Source of the DNA: Botryllus schlosseri
Lineage: Eukaryota > Chordata > Ascidiacea > Stolidobranchia > Styelidae
Direction: 5' to 3'
Assembly: GCA_000444245.1 (NCBI GenBank)
Contig: ATSW01058461.1
Span: forward strand, 1-20,195
DNA length: 20,195 nucleotides
In this document: one piece after another, positions 1-8,602 of the stretch
Position numbering within the stretch: the stretch's first letter is position 1
How the letters are laid out: every line of letters begins with the position of its first letter
The notes under the pieces: model-generated
What the model saw: the letters and a program-made list of their open reading frames with translations, nothing else
What the model was told of the DNA's origin: nothing
The model's database searches: none
Translations under genes and position numbers: made by a program

Positions 1-32
1 GAGATTCTCATATATGTTGAGGCGGCATGGCC

Positions 33-238
33 TTAGAATAATCCACATCCACTGGATACACGTTCCTCTGGCGCATTAGATGCAGGAATTGAAAAGCAAT
101 TTTGAACCACACTGAAGAGCATTAGATACTCATCCATTCTAGTCGGCCAAAAATGCAAAGAATCACCGCCTTCATATCTACACATGAGCTATCAGTCTCT
201 TCCAAGTAGGCTACTTGACCATCTGAGTCATTTCTTTG
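33..238 (-). pseudogene. hAT transposase C-terminal (dimerisation) fragment
   Basis: Read on the minus strand, this piece contains the motif LHFWPTRMDEYLML followed by FSIPASNAPEERV, then SSGCGLF and a stop. This is the signature of the hAT transposase C-terminal dimerisation region (family pattern: W, then a stretch ending in IPA-S-A-x-ERVFS-x-GLIL). An upstream stretch, SDGQVAYLEETDSSCVDM, sits in another frame and matches the usual lead-in before the W motif, so one frame change lies near 135-140. After the stop the sense continues weakly (GHAAS, then TYMRI) to the window edge. The catalytic part is absent. The fragment runs toward position 1, so the 3' end of the element is outside the window, and the GACTCGAGTC-rich end at 702 is probably its 5' end. 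This is a dead DNA-transposon gene. I am confident of the family, less so of how the pieces join. Confidence 0.72.
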
Positions 239-328
239 GCGCTAATTGGACTTAATTGCTTCGATTGTTTGCTTGTATAATTGAAATGTCTTGAGTACTT
301 TGATGGCGGAGGATCTATTACCTCTTCA

Positions 329-490
329 TCACTGGATGATTTTGTACAATGCATTGCTCTTTGCTACTATGTACCATTGTCTTTTGCTTTTACGGCGGCG
401 CATATCTAATATCAGACGATGAGTGCAACGAAAGCAGTGGTGACAAATAGCGATGTCGACAGAATTCTTCACATGCGTTGATCTAACCAT
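329..490 (-). pseudogene. Possible N-terminal remnant of the same hAT transposase
   Basis: A 53-codon minus-strand frame begins at an ATG (490) and ends at 329. It carries a Cys/His cluster (ICHHCFRCTH) followed by a basic stretch (MRRRKSKRQW). Its place is right: just inside the repeat-rich transposon end at 533-702 and upstream of the C-terminal fragment. hAT transposases often begin with a BED-type zinc finger, so this could be a worn BED finger in an internally deleted copy. The spacing of the cysteines and histidines does not fit BED well. The frame may be chance. Confidence 0.25.
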
Positions 491-532
491 TGTGATTCGC
501 AACTTTCTTCACCTTCTAGTCATAGAAAATAA

Positions 533-702
533 GCCGAGTCAATGACTTGAGTCGAGTCATGCGTAATGACTCGAGTACAAGTCGAGTCAATCAAAATATT
601 GACTCGACTCGAGTCATTTTCCCATTTCAAGAAAATGACTCGAGTCAAGTCGAGTCACAAAAATCGTGACTCGAGTCGAAGACTCGAGTCATTACAACCC
701 TG
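533..702 (-). mobile_element. hAT-like transposon end made of GACTCGAGTC repeats
   Basis: About 170 bases are packed with GAGTC/GACTC words, many joined into the palindrome GACTCGAGTC in both orientations. The block stops at ATTACAACCCTG (702), whose reverse complement, CAGGGTTGTAAT, looks like a hAT-type terminal repeat. Dense subterminal repeats are the usual binding sites for hAT transposases. Minus-strand transposase fragments follow inward at 490-33. The opposite end is not in the window, so no target duplication can be checked. A weaker cluster of the same words occurs at 5354-5465. Confidence 0.6.
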
Positions 703-1119
703 GTTCAATGTACTATTTTAGGTGGTGCACGAACTCCTTCTGTGGACAGAGTTTCGGTTGGTCCCAGGGGACTACCTGGCGCGCCGCTTCACTGTCTATT
801 TGTTACAACATAGCATCTTTAAAGCTTAACTGGTCAGAACAGATTGCGGCCTGTAAAAGTTCAAGGAAGACGTGACGCGAGATTGAAGGTTCGTGGCAGC
901 AGAGAGCTTGGGAATCACCGGTTTCCGCGTGTACTTTCCGTCAAGTTGACCTCTTTTTCGGGTTACATGCAGAGTAAGCAGTCTGCAAGTGCATTTTTAC
1001 TGTTTCAATTAAATATATTCCACTGTGTTTTGACATTTTCGTCCCCATTAGGGGCGGTATCCCGCATTTTTAGATGGTTAGCCCATTCTCGGATTATCCT
1101 TGATCCGGGAATTATCAAC

Positions 1120-1680
1120 GAAAAACTCCGCTTCTACAAGTCGGAATTGACTCGAATTTGTTTTGCATCGTCTTTGAAGACAGCTCAACAATTTCATGGG
1201 GTAGACAGAAAAATTTGAAAGATGTTTTTTTTTAATTTTTAATAATAAATTAAAAATTTCAATTCAAGATTGCACGGCCTCTGCTGGTTGGAATTGAGTC
1301 AAATTTGGTGTGCATCGTTTTCTTAGACAACGTGACGATTTGGTCATCAGGCATGTGAGATTTGGAAAAAAAAGTTTTTTTTTTAACAACCCTACTGTGC
1401 AGTCGACCAAACCTAGGAAAGCTAGCTCCCCGAAATGGTCAAACCTAGCTTTCATTTGAACGAGGATGGTATCCAGAATGCTATAGAAGATTCGTTTTCT
1501 CTCATCCCTGGCCGACTGGTTTCTTCCGCTATCGGTCAGTTTAAGTCTGCTGCATATCTGTTCAAATCGCTGGTACATTATGTTAAACTGTCCTCTCATG
1601 CGTTCAACAGCTCAGATATTGACCTGGATTCGCGCACGACAATAGCCAATGTCCACGACCTTTGTTTTGCAACACTTTGA
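1120..1680 (-). pseudogene. Second hAT transposase remnant (DUF4371/ZMYM1-like type)
   Basis: The minus strand reads AVERMRGQFNIMYQRFEQIC, then RKRIFYSILDTILVQMKARF and DHFGELAFLGLVDC. This matches the style of the central part of DUF4371-type hAT transposases, where a basic Y-x-I-x-D segment is followed by RF and an L-x-F-L box. Downstream, in a shifted frame, come HMPDDQIVTLSKKTM and HTKFDSI. A second diverged copy of that segment (LPHEIVELSSKTM, then QNKFESI and LVEAEFF) follows. Stops and frame changes make it clearly non-functional. It differs from the fragment at 33-238 and represents another lineage. The family call rests on motif style only. Confidence 0.5.
1142..1387. repeat. Diverged direct duplication (two copies about 95-100 bp, offset 147)
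   Basis: Copies at about 1142-1237 and 1289-1387 share GGAATTGA, TGCATCGT and the trailing T-run in the same order. Translated on the minus strand, both give the same transposase segment (LSSKTMQNKFESI against LSKKTMHTKFDSI), so a piece of the old transposase gene was duplicated in tandem. Between them, 1234-1258 is a perfect AT hairpin (10-bp arms, 5-base loop). Confidence 0.55.
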
Positions 1681-1689
1681 AAACTTTAT

Positions 1690-2754
1690 AGGTTTATAGG
1701 TTTCACAAACGTCTTATATGCCATAATTAAAAAGCATGTTGATGCTTTGGACAGCCAACGACAATATCCAGCGGCCATCATTTGAGTTTCACTATCCCAA
1801 CTGTCCGGATTTTCAATCATGATGCGAAATACGGCACGCAGATCAGATTAGTACATGCTTGTTGTCTGCAGCAGGCGGGAATTTTAACCCTAATCGGCGT
1901 CTCAAAACACTGTGGTACGGCGTCGTAAAACGCTGGACGCCATATAGTAATTCAGCCGTCTGCGTTTCAACCTGTTCACACACCTTTGTGGGGCGTGTGC
2001 ATTTTGTAGGCCCAATAAGTCCTTTGACAATTCTCACATGCATTGTCACATGTTTTTCCAAAGGCGCAAAACCAGACGTCAGAATATGACCTGACCTGGC
2101 AATACTGGTCTAACCCTGGCAACAGCGGTGAGTTCCTGAGAAATGTTCACAGTCGAAACTCTCCCATATCACGAAACGTAGCTATCTTCACCGATTCGCG
2201 CGAATGTGCTCTGAACGTGTGCAGACAACTGAAATAATTGGCCCACGAAGCTGAAGTAAGACTGAAAGGGTTCTCAACGGACCCAAACACTTCCAGACTA
2301 AACAGGGTCTGTCTTACGCACACCTGCCAAATAAGCGATACTTCCCATATACTAAGAATGGCTCCACAGTCCACACGCTCATAGTTAACCTTCCATGTTT
2401 CAATTTGCGCCGTAAAAGCGACGAAAAATGTCAGTGCACCACACCCGGACGAGAAAAGGAAGCGAGTAAATCGTAAGCCTCACACCAAAACATGGAAATA
2501 ATCGAAACTATCACCAGTCGTGCCACACCTACGCCGCGGAAAGATACAACGTGGCTGAGCGAGGCGCGGCACAATAAACGAGCCCCGAAAGGCGACTAGA
2601 GAGCGAATCACAAGTGACCCTTGTCGTGTCGATCCATATTAGGTAATAACGCGCGCAGCCACAAAGAAAATCGTCCCCCGCCCCAGTTAAACATGAAAAC
2701 TTCATTGTTAATGATTAGCGTGACTTCTGGCGTTAGACATTCACATGGTCTAGT
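1690..2754. other. No gene recognised
   Basis: Open frames of 64-76 codons occur on both strands here, but none shows a domain, splice logic or family likeness. One minus-strand stretch near 1995-2040 reads CENCQRTYWAYKMHTPHKGV, which has Cys and His residues, but their spacing does not fit a C2H2 finger. Confidence 0.4.
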
Positions 2755-3420
2755 GTCGCATGATTACGTAAGTCCAGTTCAATGCGTGGACACACAGGCA
2801 TTCAACACTAGAGCATGTGCCTCAAGCTTAGGGTTGGATTAGATTTAGCGTTAGGCGCTAGTTCGTGCGTCGACATATTATAAGCATGTCTGGTAAAGTC
2901 AGAATTAGATTCAGAGTTAGGCTCGGGATTACGGATACACTTTCGGGGTTAAAAAGGCACATGCTCAAGTCCGGTTCGATCTGTGGACACACCAATCAAA
3001 ATGGGGAATCAAATTAGCTTACGTCTATTTTTCAAATTTTGAGATCCATTTTAAAAATTGATAAAAAATCAGTTTATTAAAAATTTCATATTTTTGTCGG
3101 CCATAATATTGGCCATTTTTTTGTTTGTCACACTGTTTCAAAGTTAACCATAACCAAGACATGACCGAAAGAAAGTTGAAACTTTACATAAATTTGATTT
3201 TCTGAAAATGTGTAAAATGAACAGGAGCTAATTTGATTCCGCAGAAACGATATGGGCAAATGTGGGTTGCAGATAAGGATGGTATTTGGGTTAGACATGC
3301 TCAAGTGCGCATGCTTTTAAATCCAGTTCGATTTTCGTGGACATATGAGCATTTGACAATTGGAGCAAGTGAGTTACTTACGGTCAGATTAGATTTAGGG
3401 TTATAAAATCGCATGCTATG
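2755..3420. repeat. Degenerate repeat field (GTGGACACAC and TTAGATTTAGGGTTA modules)
   Basis: Two short modules recur three times each. The first, of the form AGTCCAGTTCGAT-n-GTGGACACAC, occurs at 2771-2795, 2968-2992 and 3321-3346. The second, of the form CAGATTAGATTTAGGGTTA, occurs at 2827-2856, 2899-2921 and 3383-3403. GCATGCTCAAG-like words lie next to them. The pattern suggests an old tandem or dispersed satellite-like repeat with roughly 100-200 bp units, broken between copies two and three by the small element at 3005-3240. No coding signal. Confidence 0.55.
3005..3240. mobile_element. 236-bp MITE-like element with a perfect 15-bp inverted repeat
   Basis: The left end GGAATCAAATTAGCT (3005-3019) is matched exactly by its reverse complement at 3226-3240. 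The interior is AT-rich and non-coding. The element interrupts a repeat field whose modules resume on the other side. No target duplication is evident, so the superfamily is undetermined; the ends do not look hAT-like. It could be a miniature DNA transposon or a fold-back element. Confidence 0.6.
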
Positions 3421-3429
3421 TGATTGTTT

Positions 3430-4010
3430 TCCATTCAGTCAAATCCTCAACTGTCGGGCAAGCGAAAGAATGCTATCACATTTTACCAACACAGTCAATC
3501 AGAAACTATCCCGTTATGACCAACATTACAAGCGTTGCAGAGTACAGCTAAACAGCGGCCGCAGTACGACACAGCCCACAATTCGAAACGGCTACCAACA
3601 AAATTTCACACCAAACACAGTCCCGAAGACAAAGTCACCGTCATCAGATTCGTAAAGACGCAGGTCACTCCCAAGCTGCTCGGACTGTAAACAAAAAGGG
3701 ACCTTTAACCATGGCTGATAACCATCAGATTGGTTCGCTTTACTGCCTACTCCGACAATAGACGTTTCCAATATACCGATAGGTTTTTTAAAACTGACCA
3801 CTATTTACCAGAACCGCTAACAGAACATCACAGAGTAATACAATGCGCGAAAAATAAACTTATGCAGTCATACAGGCGGACATGTCTGCAGTCTAGCTGT
3901 TTTTCACACCCCAGTCGCTCCCAAGTAGAATCGTAAATACAAACTGAACACTTCAATTGGCATGACAGCAAGAATCACTTCATGCACAAGCACAGTCCAA
4001 CGGGACCGGT
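3430..4010. other. No gene recognised
   Basis: Frames of 68-80 codons exist on both strands, but none has recognisable domains or paired splice signals. Words such as CAC-n-AGTC and GTCGCTCCCAAG recur loosely without forming an array. Confidence 0.35.
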
Positions 4011-4019
4011 TCAACTCAC

Positions 4020-4128
4020 CTCTTGCGTGGCACGGGGGGCAGAGCAGATCAGGGCACTCGCTGTCGCTTCTCTCCGAGATATCCTGCCACGAAGATGACC
4101 GAGGCGGCGACCATTTGCAAGCCGAGAT
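4020..4128 (-). CDS. Candidate internal exon, unrecognised protein
   Basis: On the minus strand, TGTTTTCTTTAG is a good acceptor (AG at 4130-4129) and GAG|GTGAGT a near-consensus donor (GT at 4019-4018). They enclose 109 bases that are visibly richer in GC than the flanks. Two frames are open throughout. One reads ISACKWSPPRSSSWQD, then ISERSDSECPDLLCPPCHAR, with a CPDLLCPPC cysteine cluster; the other is SRLANGRRLGHLRGR and so on. In the third, VAASVIFVAGYLGEKR runs into a stop. The exon could belong to the same minus-strand transcription unit as the exons at 7.6-7.9 kb or 11.7-13.8 kb. No family recognised. A chance coincidence of splice motifs is possible. Confidence 0.4.
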
Positions 4129-4130
4129 CT

Positions 4131-4560
4131 AAAGAAAACAAGGCAAGATGCAAAGCATTTTATCGCAGATCAAACCAAATCGGTTCCAGCAATATGTAAA
4201 TTACTTTAATACCCACGGTAAATACGCTTGCTGCATGAAAGCAGTGGGCGTTGCCAATAAGCAAATTGAAGCATTGGTGTTCACACCCCGCCAAATTCGC
4301 CCACATCATAAATAACAATGACGACACAATTAGGATGGATCGCTTGCGAGAGCATACGTTGATCTAATTTCAGCGTTTCGAGGTGCCTTTGTGCCGGGCA
4401 GCACCCTGGTCTATTAACTAACCTCTCGCGAATTTCAAACGGATGGTTCAGGGATAGACTGTCACAGTTTTTTATCGAAACTAACTCGACAACACCAAGG
4501 ATGGCTTCAGCGAAAGCATGTGAACACTGAATAGGCCCGGACCTGATTATCTGGACGACA
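4131..4560. other. No feature recognised
   Basis: Nothing coding or repetitive was seen between the candidate exon and the hAT element whose left target-site copy begins at 4561. Confidence 0.35.
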
Positions 4561-4568
4561 CTCTACAA

Positions 4569-5735
4569 CAGAGGTCTCAAACTCAAATATGCTCGCGGGC
4601 CAGTTTTCCAGTTTTGACGACGCCGCGGGCCGCAGCATTTATAGGGATATTCTATGTCTTTCCAAGTAGGCCTTATTTTGCGGGAATGAATTGTCCTATG
4701 GAAGGTGAGCCGATCCAGCAGACTGTCGGTAAACACACATCGTCAAAATGTGATTTACCCTTGCATAAACTTAGGCCTGGCACAAAAGAATCATCACATT
4801 TATAACTATTTGAATAGAATCGTTGTTATACTTGATATATAATAATTGTAAGATATATACACCATATGGGCGGGCTAATGTATGATGCCATTAAAAAAAA
4901 CTCTCAGGTTATAATTTTGCAGCTGTTACTATGAATATTTTGAATTTACAGATTGCTAATAGAGACTGCTGATCTGATATCAAAACATTTTCAAGTTGAG
5001 CCTTGTATTTCCAATCCAGGATTCGGGTATACTTCTGATAAGTAGGCTATTAATCTAATGGCCAAATATCTTCAAACATAGGAGCAGAAAATAAGATAAA
5101 TATAATAAAATATATTAATGAATGTGTCCTAGTGATTGAAATATCGGAACGCCGAACGGCACATTGTTGTTACATCGTTGGAGCGTACCATTATGGTTTA
5201 GCGACCAAAGATGTAACCAACAGATTGCCAATGGTTGCCATAACTATACTTGCTTAGTTAGCCAAAAAACAAGCTGCGACGTTCTGAGCTATTACTATAT
5301 TCCCCTGATACGCGATTAGTTTATTGCGTCCATGGTTCTAACAAATTCACGGCATTCCGAGTCACTCCGAGTCCACTCGAGTCATTTTCATTTTGCCATC
5401 GAGTTAGCCCGAGTTTGAGTAATTCTAACAAAGGTCGCGTCCAAGTCCAACTCACAAATTTCAGTCACGAATCGTCTATGGGTGAGGTTTTGTCATCATG
5501 AATTGGAAATGTGGCGAAATATTGTATCTCCCAGTGCATGGTAGCGTTTGCAATTGATGTGATAGTGAAGTTTGATGAATAGTTTCTGGCATTCGGAGAT
5601 ATTTATGAGGGAATTTTCACTTTATTACCTGAAAAGATATGTGTGCAACATATATATTGTCAAATTAATAAAAATCTAAAGTGTCGTCGCGGGCCGCACA
5701 AAATGCTCTGGCGGGCCGCGTGTCTGAGACCTCTG
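4569..5735. mobile_element. Non-autonomous hAT element, 1167 bp, with exact 8-bp target duplication
   Basis: The ends are CAGAGGTCTCAAAC (4569) and, reverse-complemented from 5735, CAGAGGTCTCAGAC, so the terminal repeats match at 13 of 14 positions. GCGGGCC-rich subterminal stretches follow at both ends. The flanks are both CTCTACAA (4561-4568 and 5736-5743), an exact 8-bp duplication, which is the hAT hallmark. The interior is AT-rich. The longest frame (63 codons, from 4614) resembles no transposase, so the element would have depended on another copy. The intact duplication implies a fairly recent insertion relative to the unmatched hAT ends elsewhere. Confidence 0.88.
5354..5465. repeat. 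Degenerate GAGTC-word cluster inside the 1167-bp hAT element
   Basis: CCGAGTCACTCCGAGTCC, CACTCGAGTCATTTTC and later CGAGTT, CGAGTTTGAGT and GTCCAAGTCC form a decayed version of the GACTCGAGTC block at 533-702. It suggests either an earlier insertion of that family into this element or shared subterminal binding sites. Confidence 0.4.
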
Positions 5736-5743
5736 CTCTACAA

Positions 5744-6238
5744 CCACAGCCAGTTTGTTAAGTACAAAATATAGATAGAAGCAAGGTTTTTTATGCTAAT
5801 CAACTCTACTTGGACATGGAGATTTAGAGACAAAGATAAAACTAGGCATTTCATGTAATATGCGAAACATGCCGAATTCGGTTTATTAAAAAATACAAAT
5901 AAAGTCACAATTTCGCCACGTCTAAATTTGGCCAGCCAATAGATTTAAAAGCCGTGGCAACTGTTAGCCTATTTTTAGTCATCAGCATCCCAAGTTCAGA
6001 TTTTTGACTAATTTACGTGTTTGGGTGCACTTTGATGACTTATTTTGAGCCAAATGTTCCGTAAACTACTATACGCCCGGTCGCTATCTCAAGGCTCCTA
6101 CAATGGAGAAACTACCTAAACTATCATCGTCATTAATAAATTACCTCTCAGTGGCAAGAAGAGCATAATTTCAGTACTCGCATTACCCGACTCGATTCAC
6201 AAGAGTTGATACTCGCTTCACTGAGCTTGCGTCATAAA
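5744..6238. other. No gene recognised
   Basis: AT-rich DNA. Around 6170-6220, words such as TACTCGCATTACCCGACTCG resemble decayed transposon subterminal sequence. Nothing coding. Confidence 0.35.
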
Positions 6239-6246
6239 CTAGTGAT

Positions 6247-6740
6247 CAGTCGGGCTGAGCACAATAATTCGAGTACCCAAAATAGAATCAAGTATTAATT
6301 TTAATGATTCCAGTTGAATAGTAAGAGATGATTTATTCAATCACTGATATAATAGATAAGAGTTAAATTTATCAAGCAAAATTGTAGTGTCGATACCATT
6401 TTCTGCCGTGCAATCCTTGGAACCTCGATTGGTCGAATTGCAGCATAGGACCATTTGGTTAAAAGCTACACATATTAGTAGAAATGACATATTTGTGAAG
6501 TCGTGACAATCCCACAGCATTGCCACAAAGTGAAAAGAGACAGGCATGGTCGACATAACACCAAATATTCTTTATTGTAGTGTAGAACTGACAATATATT
6601 CTTTTGGTCGCATAAAATGTACATATTTGAGCTTCCACCATCATTCGTGCTATTATGACACCATAATCAATGGTGCTCAATCTCAAATATTCGACTAGAC
6701 TCAATGCCTAAAACTTGATTCAGCATCGGATCACCCAGCC
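6247..6740 (-). mobile_element. hAT-like non-autonomous element, about 494 bp (copy 1 of a two-copy family)
   Basis: The left end CAGTCGGGCTGAGCAC and the right end, reverse-complemented as GGCTGGGTGATCCGATG, share the GGCTG-rich start common in hAT elements. The flanks CTAGTGAT (6239-6246) and CTAGTAAT (6741-6748) match at seven of eight bases. The interior, read on the minus strand, is homologous to 9000-9645 on the plus strand: an 83-base ungapped stretch (6369-6451 here) matches at about 60 positions. In that stretch both copies can be read in one frame as similar peptides (CCNSTNRG...AENGIDTTILLDK here), so it may descend from coding DNA. The exact ends are uncertain by a few bases. Confidence 0.6.
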
Positions 6741-7011
6741 CTAGTAATGACACAAGTGCGTTTTTTCAGAACATGTAATATATGGTACATCTCTCATGTT
6801 TTACCAACGGAAAGGCGTTCCCATACGCGGCCAAAAAATGCACATCGACTTACGGATTTGTGCATGGATTTCTTTTGTCGTTCATTAGTCTTTCTCTTTT
6901 TTTCATGAGTTTGCTCTGGTACCCAGCTGGGCTCGGAGTCGTCGCCTGAGAGGAATGGCAAATGAAACTTTGTTGTGACAGAGATTTGTACAACTAATTA
7001 ACTATCTAGTC

Positions 7012-7085
7012 CAGGAGTGTTAAACTCAACTAGCGCTGCGGGCCGGATTCAAACCTTCAGACCGCTCGCGGGCCGCACCATTCAA
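7012..7085 (+). mobile_element. Isolated hAT-type left end
   Basis: CAGGAGTGTTAAACTCAAC followed by GCGGGCCGGATTC and GCTCGCGGGCCGCACC is a typical hAT terminal and subterminal sequence, close in style to the ends of the 4569-5735 element. I found no partner end with a matching duplication of the flank ATCTAGTC within the next 1.5 kb, so this is a truncated or decayed copy. The region from about 6750 to this point holds nothing else recognisable. Confidence 0.5.
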
Positions 7086-7557
7086 ATGATTCCATAATGT
7101 TACCTACCAAGGAATTAATGATCTTGTTTTTCACTAAAATACTTATTATCAAGCTTTTTATTATAGGGGAATCGTAGGGGTTCTATTATAGCAACACCGT
7201 TGTTCGCAAATAATGGAATTGGCAAAATACGTTCATTGATTGGTTGAATATAGTTACAAACAGTAAAATATGGCTCTAACGATGGTATAAGTTGTTATTT
7301 TTCAACGCTCCCTTAATTTTCGTAGAATTCTACAGAAAGCCTTTTGCGTTTATGCCTTGTAAAAAAACGTTTATGCGTAGTGAAGAATACAAGAGATAGT
7401 AACCGTAATCGCTGACGTAGGGATTTGGTTAATCAGGCTATCACACAATCGGGATATGGGTTTCTATGAAGGCCAGAAACTTTTCAGTCAGAAAGGTAAC
7501 AGCGCTGCGATCATAGATATTCAAACTATATTTCTGTGTAACTATAATATTCACCAT
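7086..7557. other. No gene recognised
   Basis: AT-rich sequence, possibly the interior of the decayed hAT copy that begins at 7012. No long frame and no repeat were seen. Confidence 0.3.
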
Positions 7558-7621
7558 TTAACCTGGCGTTTCCGCCTCTTTGGTAATTTCTTCCATTAAA
7601 CTAGCAATGCATTGTGCAAAT

Positions 7622-7665
7622 TTAGCCTGCACGGAATTGGGTGTCAATGTCTCCGACACTTGTTC
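7622..7665 (-). CDS. Candidate terminal exon (alternative frame to 7558)
   Basis: Minus-strand acceptor CTCACCATTAG (AG at 7667-7666) opens two frames. Splicing in phase from the exon at 7763-7884 (97-base intron) gives TSVGDIDTQFRAG and a stop at 7622. A different frame from the same acceptor reads EQVSETLTPNSVQAKF, then AQCIASLMEEITKEAETPG, to a stop at 7558. It looks more like real protein but is out of phase with the upstream exon. One is a shadow of the other. No polyadenylation hexamer is evident just downstream. Confidence 0.35.
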
Positions 7666-7762
7666 CTAATGGTGAGTAGAGTGAAACTACAATACCATTG
7701 TCTATCAACATATGCTCGACATTTGCAGCCTTGGGAGATTTTTTGAACCAAGTATTTCTTAC

Positions 7763-7884
7763 TTGTTAGAATGGTGCTGGATAATTCCACTTTAGGTGCT
7801 TTTGCAGGTGTTTCAGCAGAACTGGAACGCAGGGCCCGGCGCAAGTGGGTCGGCTCCGGGGCTACCTTGACAGATACTAAAGCA
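7763..7884 (-). CDS. Candidate internal exon, unrecognised protein
   Basis: On the minus strand, a long pyrimidine tract (GCTTTTTTTCTCAG, AG at 7886-7885) and the donor ACAA|GTAAGA (GT at 7762-7761) bound 122 bases. Only one frame is open across the exon. It enters in phase 2 and leaves in phase 1, giving 40 residues: ALVSVKVAPEPTHLRR, then ALRSSSAETPAKAPKVEL and SSTILT. The composition (Ala, Pro, Ser, Lys) suggests a flexible linker, and no domain is recognised. It may be a 3' exon of the minus-strand gene at 11701-13763, but that gene's last found exon leaves in phase 0, so at least one linking exon would be missing. The array at 7910 begins just upstream of the acceptor. Confidence 0.5.
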
Positions 7885-7909
7885 CTGAGAAAAAAAGCAA
7901 GCAGAGTTT

Positions 7910-8602
7910 GACAACTGGAGAATTTTCAGCTTTTCCAAACTGGATTAGAACTAGAATTGGAGCTGCGAGTTTATTACCGCAACAAATTTTTTACCAAATT
8001 CAAGTAGAATTGGAATTATGGCTATTCAGTTTTCTTAAATTAGATTACAATTACAGCTCTACAAATTTTACCAAATTAGAGTAGAATTGGAATTGGAGCT
8101 AGACATTTTATTCCAAATTAGATTAGAAGTGTAATTATGGCTATTCAGTTTTTTTAATTAGATTAAAATTACAGCTCTACAAATTTTACCAAATTAAAGT
8201 AGAATTGGAATTATAGCTATAGCCTACAGTTTTATCTAAATTAGATCAGAAATATTCATTTCGCGAAAACTTGGACATCGGATCAAATTCAGTTATTATC
8301 AAATGATTCACCCTCACGAGGATGAAAATAGTAAATGTGCGTACAGGAAGCTTAGCTCGTTTCGCGAAATAGGCCTAGAGTTCTCCTGCAGCATTCACAG
8401 GAAAACCATATATTGAATTAGAATTGAAATGGAGAGCATAGAAACATTTCTCCGAATTGGGTTAAAATTATAATAGAAGCAAAGAAACGCTTCACAAATT
8501 AGATTAGAATTAATATTTGAGTGTAGAAACACACAATTCAAATTAAAACTAGATTTCGCTTCAATTAGTCTAATTAGACAATGAGAATTATCTAGTTTTC
8601 CC
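7910..8602 (+). repeat. AT-rich array of about 40-bp units with inverted ends (copy A)
   Basis: The block starts GACAACTGGAGAATTTTCAG and ends TCTAGTTTTCCC, so the outer bases form an imperfect inverted repeat. Inside are roughly ten units of the form CCAAATTAGATTAGAATTGG plus AATTATGGCTATTCAG. A higher-order repeat of about 119 bp is nearly exact around 7995-8200 (the GGCTATTCAGTTTT and ACAGCTCTACAAATTTTACC words recur in order). Later units (8400-8580) are more worn. A second copy in opposite orientation is at 12226-12655. The family is unnamed to me; it could be a non-autonomous element carrying an internal minisatellite. Confidence 0.6.

Noticed and set aside
844-1218. 124-codon plus-strand open frame
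   Set aside because: It overlaps the minus-strand hAT transposase remnant, has no domain, and its content follows the antisense of that remnant.
1990-2045. C2H2 zinc finger on the minus strand (CENCQRTY... H)
   Set aside because: Spacing between the second Cys and the His pair does not fit the family, and stops follow.
2755-4010. CRISPR-like array
   Set aside because: Recurring words are degenerate and irregularly spaced, and the window is eukaryotic.
7910-7925. Possible right-hand partner (GAGTTTGACAACTG) of the hAT end at 7012
   Set aside because: No GGGCCGC subterminal sequence and no 8-bp duplication; it fits better as the start of the AT-rich array family.
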